64,000 nt of DNA from Bremerella sp. P1 (GTDB lineage Bacteria; Planctomycetota; Planctomycetia; Pirellulales; Pirellulaceae): the NCBI RefSeq assembly GCF_028748185.1, contig NZ_CP118164.1:5047814-5111813 (forward strand), written 5' to 3'. Of this stretch, positions 9,001 through 15,484 are shown piece by piece. Below the pieces are notes generated by a model. It was given only the letters and a program-made list of their open reading frames with translations, was not told the origin of the DNA and made no database searches. The translations under genes were made by a program, and so were the position numbers. Each line of letters begins with the position of its first letter. The stretch's first letter is position 1.

Positions 9001-10635
9001 AGCATAGCCTTCTCGGCTGGCTCGATCGCGCGACTGGGGCGACCAGCGGTCACCGGGTGGTTGGCTCTTCGGGTCAGTACCCGATTGAACGAGGTTCCAG
9101 AATTGATCGAGTTCGTCAGCACCTGGGACGATACAACCCATGCCGACAACGGCGATGGCTCGATCCTCAGCCGATTCGGTGGCAGGTTTGCTTGGACCAC
9201 AGATCTGTTCGGGAGTTTGACCGACGTATTCATCGATCACGACATGCATGTTCAGCCCGCCAATGCCAAACGCATTTACGCCGGCACAGCGCGGTCCGCC
9301 ATCTTCCGGGGCTTCCCAAACGGCTGGTTGCATCGGAACGAAGAAGGGGGACTCGTCCCAAGGCACCTTCGGATTGAGTTCTTGAATGTTGATCGCGGCC
9401 GGGAACTGCTTGTGCTGCATGCAGAGCACCGTTTTGATCATCCCTGCAATACCGGCGGCTTCGAGTGAATGCCCGATATTGGCTTTGGCGCTGGTGATCG
9501 GAATCTTTTTGCCTGGGGCGAACTGGGGCTGAAGAACTTCGCGGAGGGTTTCCAGTTCGGTGGCATCGCCAACCTGGGTCGCGGTCGCGTGGCACTCCTG
9601 ATATTGCAAACGCGAAGCATCGGCACCGCTGCGGTAAGCGCGACGCATGGCTCGCATTTGGCCTTCTTTACGCGGGGCCCAAAGGCTTTTCCCTCGTCCA
9701 TCGGTGGCCACGCCCAGTCCACGGACGACTGCCTGGATTGGATCGCCGTCGGCAATCGCACGATCGAGCGTCTTCATGACCAGAGCGACGTAGCCTTCGG
9801 ACATAATCAGGCCGTCAGCATTGGCATCGAATGGACGGCTATCGTCCTTGGTCAACGTTTGGGCATTCGAGAACAGCACCAGCGAGTCCGATTTGCAATC
9901 GGAAGCTCCCCCCACAACCACAGCGTCTGCACGCCCACGCTGCAAGGCGCGAGCACCCATCAGCATGGCATGAAGCGAGGACGCACAGGCCGAGTTCAGG
10001 GCCAACCAGCTTCCGTCGAGACCGAAAGCCTTGGCGACGGTTCCGGCAACCATGTTGCAGTTCAGGAAACGCGTCGAGTCGGGACCTGGCGGCAACTGCT
10101 GATTGAGTTCCGCAAGAAGTTCCTGCTCAGCGGCCTGACGAATTTCAACAGGGAGATCGTGGAAGCCGGGCGTTTGCTCAAGCAGGGCGATCGCGTCATC
10201 CAGGTATGTCTGGAACGTTAGTTCTCCCAGGCGTGAACTTCCCTGGGCATGACCGATGAAGACAGAGACGTTTCGATTGGGCAGTTGGAACGGATCGTAG
10301 CCGGCGTGTCGGAATGCCTCGGCAGCGACCTCCGTCATCAATAGATGGGTGTTATCGACGGAATCAATCAACGATTGCGGAAGAGGGCACCGCTGACGGT
10401 TGAACGTCCGGTCGTGAAGCAGCGCAGCCTTGGTGGAGTAAGTCTTGCCCCGAGTCCCTTTTTCGGGATGGTAATAAATATCTCGATTCAAGCGCTCCGG
10501 CGGTACCTCACCGACGGCGGACTTCCCCTGAGAAATAAGTTGCCAGTACTGCTCGAGATTTGCCGCGCCTGGAAGCCGGCAAGCCATACCAACAATCGCT
10601 ACCGGAACATCGGTTCGATCGGTCGTGATTGACAT
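1..10635 (-). CDS. PUFA/polyketide-type megasynthase (KS-CLF-AT-ACPx3-C45-KR-KR-DH), 3' end outside window
   Basis: Translating the minus strand from ATG 10635 gives an open frame that I followed to base 1 (3545 codons) with no stop, so the C-terminus lies outside. Domain order: KS1 (about 10-420, nucleophile Cys217 in NSACASSL, then ECHATAT and NIGHS); KS2 (about 455-900, Ala695 in place of Cys in DSGATSG, chain-length-factor-like); AT (about 1040-1340, Ser1137 in GHSYGE, later FHTPLM); a Pro-rich linker; three ACPs with GIDSIKK phosphopantetheine serines at 1551, 1679 and 1814; a C45-like domain (about 1914-2230); KR1 (TGGARG near 2472, Tyr2655); KR2 (TGGARG near 3023, Tyr3206); and a hot-dog DH with HxxxGxxxxP at His3346. 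Tandem ACPs, a KS-CLF pair and this KR type are PfaA/PfaC-like, so a long-chain or polyene lipid product is inferred. AGGA lies 7 bases before the ATG. Confidence 0.9.
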   Translation of the reverse strand, partial: MSITTDRTDVPVAIVGMACRLPGAANLEQYWQLISQGKSAVGEVPPERLNRDIYYHPEKGTRGKTYSTKAALLHDRTFNRQRCPLPQSLIDSVDNTHLLMTEVAAEAFRHAGYDPFQLPNRNVSVFIGHAQGSSRLGELTFQTYLDDAIALLEQTPGFHDLPVEIRQAAEQELLAELNQQLPPGPDSTRFLNCNMVAGTVAKAFGLDGSWLALNSACASSLHAMLMGARALQRGRADAVVVGGASDCKSDSLVLFSNAQTLTKDDSRPFDANADGLIMSEGYVALVMKTLDRAIADGDPIQAVVRGLGVATDGRGKSLWAPRKEGQMRAMRRAYRSGADASRLQYQECHATATQVGDATELETLREVLQPQFAPGKKIPITSAKANIGHSLEAAGIAGMIKTVLCMQHKQFPAAINIQELNPKVPWDESPFFVPMQPAVWEAPEDGGPRCAGVNAFGIGGLNMHVVIDEYVGQTPEQICGPSKPATESAEDRAIAVVGMGCIVPGADELDQFWNLVQSGTDPKSQPPGDRWSPQSRDRASREGYAPLGGFIEKYEYDWRKHRVPPKQVQEADPLQFMFLDASEKALADAGYDRDSIPKELAGVVVCTEFGGDFSDQLEMGLRIPEMQAILARRLAEKGLSPEQINTINENFSKHLLKKWPALVDETGSFTSSTLASRISKTLDLKGGAVAIDSGATSGMSGIALCIDSLLSGDNDMMICAAGQRRMGPTIYDGLKAAGLLSKDGQAKELWDAEFSGIVPGEGVAVVVLKRLADARRDGDKIRAVIRGLGTGTHDNPAEAMRLAVERSSAMAGIDPAEVEFVDLETDESPEVCSSSLSMIAHSHVEGARQHPLSLASTTAQFGQMGGGGPMLALVKAALESQNQEVAQGIGVRKGAGPNLETVLRGNTKLSQRGLGGVANWAKGQAFYLLLDNGSHVTPKPESATPAVDQAPANADAKLIRLGAASHQELLACLNDAVNSAESTWNAAGKKFAPSDAFRLAIVADSLASFTKKLAMASSQLGNASAQQVLEQQGIFYRQRPQSPPRVAFVFPGQGSQYEGMLKELVAVSPEAAKTIAEADAAMQRQGFPTFSQLAWETPTQLGKDVFQTQIAMLLADLTCLATLKHQGITPDLVLGHSYGEFPALYAAGVWNLDDVIRMTKARCDGILATSKNDAGLLATTAAPEVIKQLIAECGCQAYLANFNAPDQTVIGGKLVALQQLATALKAKSYPARILAVPAAFHTPLMAGSSRLLQQALETATLATPSTTFVSTVDNQQVTDVQRIKRNLGIQLTTPVKYVPLIEQLDQEAPTVFVEVGPQQTLTKLNRKILSGTANVIAVDNPKRGALESLLGVQALLDCLGVGEASAQSVPPKPNFVPETSAAPQRAEKPALTPSHEMNLMDDIPHFDATERRRAKMRGASDRPTAAAPQAQPAPPAAPPQPVAPPPVSPPKVATPTPPAPKPVPPITPPSAPVVPQPVVPPVAPSMNGSGNHYTNGSTNGSANGAATKSAPKSNAVDLEKFLVNFVVEQTGYPPEVVDLDADLEADLGIDSIKKAQLFGELQEYFEISTSATELSLDDFPTLRHVVDFLSANGEATSTPAAAAPEPVAAPPAPAPQPIAPPVAAPAPVAATPEPAAPSGSTSPAELEAFLVNFVVEQTGYPPEVVDLDADLEADLGIDSIKKAQLFGELQEYFEISTSATELSLDDFPTLRHVVDFLSANGQATSEAAASPAPAAAVAPIQPPPPQPSPPIPAPPTNGAANGVANGTAVASSESPANPAELESFLVNFVVEQTGYPPEVVDLDADLEADLGIDSIKKAQLFGELQEYFEISTSATELSLDDFPTLRHVLDFLSANGQQVSATSNANEASSFSPAAPAPARETKTIAPAVASPSKEVEVADNSENQWNENASSLQTLAGTPYEMGFTHGSVFRSEIRRTLQTYAEYVGESVDELPGSQRCQRAFELLSPDQLDELQGIADAVEAPLTNLLVHHFVTAELLSQSDQVATEGGIDAGMKHVARITSQAMGPLRETVRLATFLRQPSEGIPHVGVTAIGTVYCLGGMNRGGLTATASGDPDLLHILGTSPTLEDAIDATSSFESSPSGSVTFSDRSTQRLATMELTSQGVQIASDGPVARQRQPELVAASGVSTLAMADSDWSETGQDPQVEQDNQDALVITFDHAANTLSVKCSLGQSDAVTYDLALLEATPDPKLRTERIVNHLPLAAPNVTARFEMEMRDAPLSASAATSMTWQGAAVVLGSGPTADALLAKLQENGVVVYHITDAMDLDTAVSQVENICEAGPAPHLFITTGRDGYPAVAMADPAKWSSQQRVSMETPLFVCQKWLSIADKQGWLPQATVVATTSLGGDFGFESGSIGAHSGALTGLMKAIFIEYTVMRGGQGPRVKAFDTSESDCPGQIAEDIIRELASGNLDYEVSWSGGSRRVPFAVDIPAERIADDASLPHGAWVVTGGARGITAACALELGKRYGLRLHLLGSSPLPEIDPSWRTLDEDGLKKLKAETMIAARKAGQPAPQAWERVQKSLEIDRSLRAFEEAGVSATYHVCDVSSRDSLANVLDSIRRTDGPISGILHGAGIDKSCRFEKKRVDVVNATIGIKAGGLVHLAALTRKDPIRHVIGFGSIAGRLGSFGQADYCQASDLLCKLMGAYRRQRPWVRAVGFHWHGWDEVGMAARPETQSVLQEKSELTLMPLAEGLGHFIREIEADAPRSEILITERRHWQRFADGLGKLAESKSETPSQETSPASPSTEPLGPPDASVELRTQRCELKLIEAPLGADSPAVPTFSTPVWIVGDNADAIALEAKLAGLGAEVYRFGIREDLDALLAELDGLHPDRPAGHLFLLSARDAAQADMLSAEAIEKRRHDGIIAPFFIAQSWYKRLIKLTEHGPGTLVAATSLGGDFGFESTVSLPDGGGMAGFVKSLHIEDSRRDERAARCKVIDSPAGESSQVVVDALLREAASYRPEVEVSWNAGKRCVVRPIPVDLPLGPLANIPQGGVWVVTGGARGITAIAARELARRYGWKLHLFGKSPPPIVNAPWRNFDEEQLKTYKTQITRQAVADGQSPGAAWDRVLKDCEIFNNLQKFAEAGIQATYHQCDVTSRDELSAALDKVRATDGPVTGLMHGAGLIEPGRFEHKRRGFVEKLVRTKFDGLMHLLALTKNDPLTHCIGFGSISGRFGGNGLSDYAAGNDSMSKALDWHRKASPDCTTLCIHWESWEGAGIATLSRFAWGPRSVMKMKYMLPEEGVRRLEEEMAGGGKKAETLYTFGDFYPMFYPEEQYPLGEFQPRSGEEASDVPLIQTTRREGDELIGDVPLDPTADPFLIQHRLRGKPIMPVVATLEALREAAAIASGKTVVAFRDVDMVDGLVFHTDNPQTAQARSELIDDQLVQCRWTCDFRNRTGGLIQKDRLYLEAKAVVADSPAAPTTTLPTFPSEWHAVEYPEDSAIYHGQPFRCLKAISCEASNGWGHIVAQPLVDLTGESKRDGWIVPSCVLDSALYACGCHLYLHGEGAVSLPRKIELLELG
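5072..5289 (-). repeat. ACP unit 3 of the megasynthase tandem ACP array
   Basis: Third ACP repeat, attachment serine at codon 1814 and 135 codons after the second. The only residue difference I see in the core is Leu for Val in the RHVxDFL helix near its end. Confidence 0.9.
5477..5694 (-). repeat. ACP unit 2 of the megasynthase tandem ACP array
   Basis: Second near-identical ACP repeat, attachment serine at codon 1679 and 128 codons after the first. It differs from its neighbours by scattered silent changes, such as the Ser codon of GIDS (AGT here, AGC in units 1 and 3). Confidence 0.9.
5861..6078 (-). repeat. ACP unit 1 of the megasynthase tandem ACP array
   Basis: About 218 bp encode the first ACP, with its attachment serine at codon 1551. 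It is almost identical to the units at 5477 and 5072. An unbroken stretch of about 80 bases (TCGTCGAGAGACAACT onward on the + strand) is shared by all three copies, while the Ala/Pro-rich linkers between them differ. Confidence 0.9.
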
Positions 10636-11103
10636 CTAAATATCCTGAAGGCCGACCGGGACACCTCCTTTCGTTCGGTCATACCGCAATGGAACCCTGA
10701 TGTAGTCCATCCTTGTCGTGACTGCCTAATGTGTGAACGCATGTATACACCTGCTAGCCGCAATTCCAATCTGTTGGAACTAACCAGAAGTTAACGATTG
10801 GGTGGGGCTTGCTAGCTGCATCGCATTGGGCAGGATCAACGAAGTTCTATAATTACACAGAATGGGTAAGAAAGGCAATAAAGAGCGGGGGTTTTCCCAT
10901 GGAAAATCATGGGGGGCAGGCTCAGCAAGTGTTTGAAATTAAAGAGATTTGGTGGAATTCTTCCTTGCATTATGTTGGGTAGTATTCCTCAAAAACGCGT
11001 TAACCGGGGGGTAAAGTTCCATACGGCCAATACGTGCCGAAATAGCCGTCTTAACCGGCCCTGTCCGACAAGTGCAAAGATTTTGCTCGCCACCGCGCAA
11101 AAT
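10636..11103. other. Intergenic region upstream of the megasynthase
   Basis: This is the 5' region of the megasynthase and also the 3' flank of the MBL-hydrolase gene, which reads in the same direction. On the minus strand AAAGGAGGTG (10662-10671) matches the 16S anti-SD well but ends 26 bases before the ATG, with no ATG, GTG or TTG at a normal distance. I could not identify a convincing promoter or terminator. A 102-codon plus-strand frame (10909-11217) is judged spurious. Confidence 0.6.
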
Positions 11104-11937
11104 CTAAACATCCACGAGGTATTCGCGTTTTGGATGAGTGACGATGCGGCTCACGGGCACTTCCGCATCGTGATTCCAGACGACCGAGTAGGATTTCTCG
11201 GCGGCGAAGTCAAATAATTGCTTTTTGACTTCTCGCGTCCGGATCAGATCGAGATCGTAGGAGGTGCACCACAGCTTCCGAATGTGGTGCGTCGTTGGGC
11301 CAATATCTCCCAGGTAGATCAGGCCCTGGCTATCCGACTCGACGAGGACTGCTTGATGCCCGAGCGTGTGGCCGCCGGTTTGTAAGACCTGGATACCTGG
11401 TACGACTTCTTCCAGGTGGTCGACCAGACGCAGTTGGCCAGATTCTTCCAGCGGCAGGAAATCAGCTGAGACGTAGCCGCCAGACCGTTCCACCTGACCC
11501 GAGGTAGCGTCAGCCCACTCTTGCCGGTTGATGATGTATTTTGCGGATGGGAATGTTGGCTGAACGGAGCCATTCACCTTTGAGGTCGCTCCGCCGCTAT
11601 GGTCCCAGTGCAAGTGGCTAAGGACGACATGGTCGACCTGCTCGGGCGAAACACCCAGCTTGGCCAATTCATCGAGAAGAGGCCAGCCCGGGAAAAGTCC
11701 GTGCGATTTTCGGTCGAGCGGCGATAGTTTGGAACCGTGCCCTGTATCGATGAGTACGCAATGTGTATCGCTTCGGGCCAGGACACAGTGCATGGCCAGG
11801 GGAACCAGGTTTTGAGCATCCGCAGGCTGGACGGTCTGCCAGATCGACTTGGGGACAATACCAAAGAGCACGCCTCCATCGTGGAGGAATCGCCCGCCGG
11901 AGACGATATCGATTCGCCATTTTCCAACTTGAATCAT
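11104..11937 (-). CDS. MBL-fold metallo-hydrolase (lactonase-like)
   Basis: 277 residues with the metallo-beta-lactamase signature HLHWDH (His108, His110, Asp112, His113), a further metal His in TGGHTLGH, and Asp in YLGDIGPTTHH. This is the arrangement of N-acyl-homoserine-lactonase/YtnP-type hydrolases, which bind two metal ions and open lactones or related esters. There is no signal peptide, so it is presumably cytoplasmic. It lies upstream of the megasynthase on the same strand, separated by 468 bp, so co-transcription is possible but not shown. The substrate cannot be read from the sequence; thioesterase-like or glyoxalase-like activity are alternatives within the same fold. Confidence 0.85.
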   Translation of the reverse strand: MIQVGKWRIDIVSGGRFLHDGGVLFGIVPKSIWQTVQPADAQNLVPLAMHCVLARSDTHCVLIDTGHGSKLSPLDRKSHGLFPGWPLLDELAKLGVSPEQVDHVVLSHLHWDHSGGATSKVNGSVQPTFPSAKYIINRQEWADATSGQVERSGGYVSADFLPLEESGQLRLVDHLEEVVPGIQVLQTGGHTLGHQAVLVESDSQGLIYLGDIGPTTHHIRKLWCTSYDLDLIRTREVKKQLFDFAAEKSYSVVWNHDAEVPVSRIVTHPKREYLVDV

Positions 11938-12078
11938 GAATTGTTCCCGAGAAATACAGAGTTAGCGGTGCTAGTGCTTTCTATTTCATCCTATTTCAAG
12001 CAGGATGCATGTGTTATTCTCAATCGACGAAATTCGAAGCATGTCGTCGACCATTGATTCGCAACCTGGTTTTATTTC

Positions 12079-14352
12079 ATGTCCCAATCCTCGTGGCAGG
12101 ACCGTTTCGGCTGGTTCATCCTGGTTTTCTTTTTGGCCATTACTCCCATCGTCATGATCGGGACGAAAGGCGCTTGGGACGGCATCAAAAATCGGGTCGA
12201 AGACTGGTTGCCGGAAACGTTTGAAGAAACCCAGCGACTGATCTGGTTCTACGAGCGATTCGGTACTGACGAATTGCTGATGGTGAGCTGGAAAGGATGT
12301 ACACTCGAAGACCCACGGGTTGCTCAATATGCTCAGGCGATCGCTGCAGCCGATGAAGTTGAAGGCGAAGAGGTGGTCTGGTTTGGCGAAGTCGTTACTG
12401 GGCCTGAGGCACTGAACTCTCTCACCTCTGAGCCGCTGGAATTGCCAAAGAACTTGGCCCTTGAGCGACTCGAGCATTGGTTGATCGGTGAAAACGGTGA
12501 CCAGACGTGTGTTGTCGCCGTTGTCTCAGCGCAAGGAGAGGAAGACCGGGCTGCGGCGATTGAATACGCCTATGAAGCGGCCGATCGAGTTGAAGGGCTA
12601 AGCCGCGACGATCTGATTATTGCCGGCACTACCCTGGATGGAGTGGCCATTGATAAGGCCAGCAAGGGTTCACTAGCCGCATTGAATCTTGGATCGTTCG
12701 GCGTGTGCATTCTGATCATGGCGATCAGTTTTCGCAGTGCCCGGGCAACGATCATCGTCTTCGTTCTGGCGATTTTCTGCGAGCAGCTCAGTATGGCCAT
12801 TATGTATTACAGTGGTCAGCAGATGGACTCTGTGCTCACGCTTGCATCGAATTTGACGTACGTTCTGAGTATCTCTTCGGGCGTTCACTTGATGAACTAC
12901 TATCGCGAGTCGCTTGCTGAGCGTTCTGCGAAGGAGTCCGTTGGCTGGGCTTTACGTTCAGCGCTGGTTCCCTGCTTGCTGTCAGCCGGAACGACGGCCG
13001 TGGGGATGATGTCCTTAACGGTCAGCCAGATTCGTCCGGTGACCAATTTTGGTTTCTATGCAGCCGTTTCCATTCTGTCCGCGGCCGTGGTTTTGCTGAT
13101 CTGGATGCCTGCGGCGATGTATAAGTTCCCGATCGATCCAGAGACTTGGCATCACAAGAGTAAGTCCGCTTCCCGACTTCAACCGATCTGGGAAATGCTC
13201 TCGCGTAATATGAATTCTGCCAAGTGGCCTATCTTTGGAGTTTCCCTTGTCGCCCTTTCTGTTTCTTTGCTAGGTGTGCAGAAGATCTCGACTTCGGCCC
13301 AACTGCATGATTTGTTCTGGGCTGATGCGCCTATCTTGCAGGACTACGACTGGTTGGAAGAAAACGTGGGGCCTCTTATTCCGATTGAAGTCGTGCTGAG
13401 GATCGACCAGCCGGAAGGGATTCAAACCGACGAACGGTTCCGTATCATCGATCACGTCCAGCAGAGCATCGAAGGAGTCGATGGCATCTCGGCGACCATG
13501 TCAGCCGCGACATTTGCCCCGGTCATTCCGCCCAAGGATGAAAAAGGATTTCGTGCTGTGATGCGTCGGGCATCGATTCGCAAAATCCTGGAAGGACGCC
13601 TGCCTCGATATGTCGACATGAATTATTTGAGAATCGAGGATGGTGACGAACTTTGGCGGATCAGTGCTCGCGTGCGGGCGGCCGATCGTTTGAATTATGG
13701 TGCGTTGATGGAGCGTCTGCGGGCAGGCGTCGATCAATCACTGAAAGATTACCCGAGTGTGCAGCCCATCTACTCAGGTTCGGTGCCACTGATCTTCAAA
13801 GCTCAGAGCGAGATGCTTGGGGACTTGATCAAGAGTTTTGGCTTGGCGTTCGTAATGATTGCCATCATCATGATGATCCTGCTGAGGAATGTCGTGACCG
13901 GGCTTTTCAGCATGATTCCCAATGTGCTGCCGACGCTGTTGGCATTCGGCACAATGGGCTACCTCGGCGTTCAAGTGGAAATCGGTTCGCTACTGACCGC
14001 AAGCGCCGCGCTTGGTATTGCGGTCGACGATTCGCTGCACTTCATAAGTTGGTTTAACAAAGGTCTGCGTGCCGGAAAATCGAAGGTCGAGGCTACACGG
14101 CTTGCTTACGATCATTGCGGATTGGCAATGATTCAGACGTCGTTGATTTGCTCGCTTGGGTTGTTGGTTTTCGCTCTTAGTCCCTTTACCCCGGTGTCAC
14201 GATTTGCGTTTCTGATGTGTGGCCTGCTGCTGACGGCTCTGCTTTGCGATCTGTTGATTTTGCCTGCGATTCTGCTTTGCTTCACAAAAAAGCCCAAGCC
14301 GACAACCGAATCATCGGAAGCCGGCTTGGGTGACGTGCACGCAGAAGAATAA
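12079..14352 (+). CDS. MMPL/RND-family transporter
   Basis: 757 residues with the two-fold repeated layout of RND/MMPL exporters: an N-terminal membrane helix (FGWFILVFFLAITPIVMIG), a large extracytoplasmic domain, a block of about five helices, a second helix near residue 395, a second soluble domain, and a second helix block. The helix-4 type motif GIAVDDSLHF in the second block and the matching YVLSISSGVHL in the first are typical of the family. Proteins of this size often move lipids or hopanoids (HpnN-like) or hydrophobic compounds, driven by protons. It is divergent from the MBL hydrolase (141 bp between). No clear Shine-Dalgarno site precedes the ATG. Export of the megasynthase product is speculation based only on proximity. 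Confidence 0.88.
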   Translation: MSQSSWQDRFGWFILVFFLAITPIVMIGTKGAWDGIKNRVEDWLPETFEETQRLIWFYERFGTDELLMVSWKGCTLEDPRVAQYAQAIAAADEVEGEEVVWFGEVVTGPEALNSLTSEPLELPKNLALERLEHWLIGENGDQTCVVAVVSAQGEEDRAAAIEYAYEAADRVEGLSRDDLIIAGTTLDGVAIDKASKGSLAALNLGSFGVCILIMAISFRSARATIIVFVLAIFCEQLSMAIMYYSGQQMDSVLTLASNLTYVLSISSGVHLMNYYRESLAERSAKESVGWALRSALVPCLLSAGTTAVGMMSLTVSQIRPVTNFGFYAAVSILSAAVVLLIWMPAAMYKFPIDPETWHHKSKSASRLQPIWEMLSRNMNSAKWPIFGVSLVALSVSLLGVQKISTSAQLHDLFWADAPILQDYDWLEENVGPLIPIEVVLRIDQPEGIQTDERFRIIDHVQQSIEGVDGISATMSAATFAPVIPPKDEKGFRAVMRRASIRKILEGRLPRYVDMNYLRIEDGDELWRISARVRAADRLNYGALMERLRAGVDQSLKDYPSVQPIYSGSVPLIFKAQSEMLGDLIKSFGLAFVMIAIIMMILLRNVVTGLFSMIPNVLPTLLAFGTMGYLGVQVEIGSLLTASAALGIAVDDSLHFISWFNKGLRAGKSKVEATRLAYDHCGLAMIQTSLICSLGLLVFALSPFTPVSRFAFLMCGLLLTALLCDLLILPAILLCFTKKPKPTTESSEAGLGDVHAEE
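14284..14331 (-). terminator. Rho-independent terminator of the leftward 14362-15456 gene, inside the MMPL coding end
   Basis: Read on the minus strand, CCCAAGCCG (14331-14323) pairs with CGGCTTGGG (14302-14294). A smaller inner TCGG/CCGA pairing sits in the loop, and the stem is followed directly by CTTTTTTG. It lies 31 bases past the stop of the leftward gene and within the last codons of the convergent transporter gene. Confidence 0.8.
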
Positions 14353-14361
14353 AGACGGAAA

Positions 14362-15456
14362 CTACGGTTGTTTGGGATCGGCAGCGGAAGTCGCAACGTA
14401 GAGACTCTTGGCCATCTCAAACAGCTTTTGGTAGGTGTTTTCATTGCCTGGTTCAGGCGGAGCGAACTCAACCCCGTTACGTACCATGTACGAAAGAAGC
14501 GAAGTCAGATTCTTACCGTCTACCGATGGGTTGTAGCCATTGATGACCAACGCTCCATCAGCTTTGCCAACTCGTTTCAAGCGGCGAACGGCATGCGAGA
14601 GACTTTGCAGGTGCTGCTCCGACTCGCGGTAGAGGTAGTACTCGGCCACGCCTTTGCGAGCCATCTCCTGGCCATCGACTTCCTGAAGGAACTTATTGGC
14701 CAGTTGCAGAATCGAATTCTCGAGTTTGTCGATCAGGATCGGATCGATTTCTGTTTGCTGGGAAGCAGCCTGACGCACTTCTTCGAGGTTGTTTTCGATC
14801 TTTTCTCGGTCTTCCTTGAATCTTTCGTTTTGCAGCAAATGCGGCCACCATTGGAAGTTGCCAAGTTTACCGGTGTCTGCCTGGAAGACACCCGTTTCAC
14901 CACGCACATTGGTTAGCTTCAAATTGATTTTGGAGAGGTCGTCTGGCGTTAGCTGAAAGCGAGCCATTAACTGGGCCACTTCGATGTCGTCGTTCAAGTA
15001 ATCGAACGACAGAACACTCGACCGCAGTGCTTCCTTCATGGTGTTCAGAGCTGCCCCGTTGGTGAGGCCTTCCCCGGTGAGATCCGGATGATCGACCAGT
15101 CGACGCATCGCCTTTTCTTTGCGAGTATCGGCTTCGTCTAAGTGGTTCTTCAGGACATTGGCGTCTCGGACGGCGCGGCGTTCGAAGTAGATTTCGACTG
15201 CTTTCAGCGCGTTGTCCAATTCCTTGTCGTAGGCATCGGCGGCGATCGCTCGTGCGGTTTGATAGTCTACCGCCGCTTCGCCTTGAGCTCGGATCAATTC
15301 GGCCTGACCGAAGATCAGACCGACTTCCATGTGCGGTGAACGCGAGTAGTACCAGGGGCGATTGTCATCTTGGACGACAACTTGTTGTGCCTGCGCGGCA
15401 ACTGGAGCAAGCAATAACGCCAAGCTCAAGCAGGTGAGAGTAGTTGTTTGGGACAT
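14362..15456 (-). CDS. Secreted alpha-helical protein of unknown function
   Basis: 364 residues starting with a clear Sec signal (MSQTTTLTCLSLALLLAP, cleavage after AAQA). The mature part is rich in Ala, Glu, Leu and Lys, looks mostly helical, and has stretches such as DKELDNALKAVEIYFERR that could form coiled coils. I recognise no enzyme motif. GAGGA lies 9 bases before the ATG. The gene follows the FHA/protease-like gene by 28 bp in the same direction and may be its last operon partner. A strong terminator lies just downstream. Confidence 0.75.
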   Translation of the reverse strand: MSQTTTLTCLSLALLLAPVAAQAQQVVVQDDNRPWYYSRSPHMEVGLIFGQAELIRAQGEAAVDYQTARAIAADAYDKELDNALKAVEIYFERRAVRDANVLKNHLDEADTRKEKAMRRLVDHPDLTGEGLTNGAALNTMKEALRSSVLSFDYLNDDIEVAQLMARFQLTPDDLSKINLKLTNVRGETGVFQADTGKLGNFQWWPHLLQNERFKEDREKIENNLEEVRQAASQQTEIDPILIDKLENSILQLANKFLQEVDGQEMARKGVAEYYLYRESEQHLQSLSHAVRRLKRVGKADGALVINGYNPSVDGKNLTSLLSYMVRNGVEFAPPEPGNENTYQKLFEMAKSLYVATSAADPKQP

Positions 15457-15484
15457 CGATCTATTTCCTCTGCGCTGGACAAGT

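Noticed and set aside
8086-9468. 460-codon plus-strand frame
   Set aside because: It lies exactly opposite the KS2 and KS1 regions of the megasynthase, is codon-aligned with it, and its translation has no recognisable domain. The minus strand carries clear KS motifs.
10909-11217. 102-codon plus-strand frame
   Set aside because: It overlaps the end of the MBL hydrolase by 114 bases, has no ribosome site and no recognisable domain.
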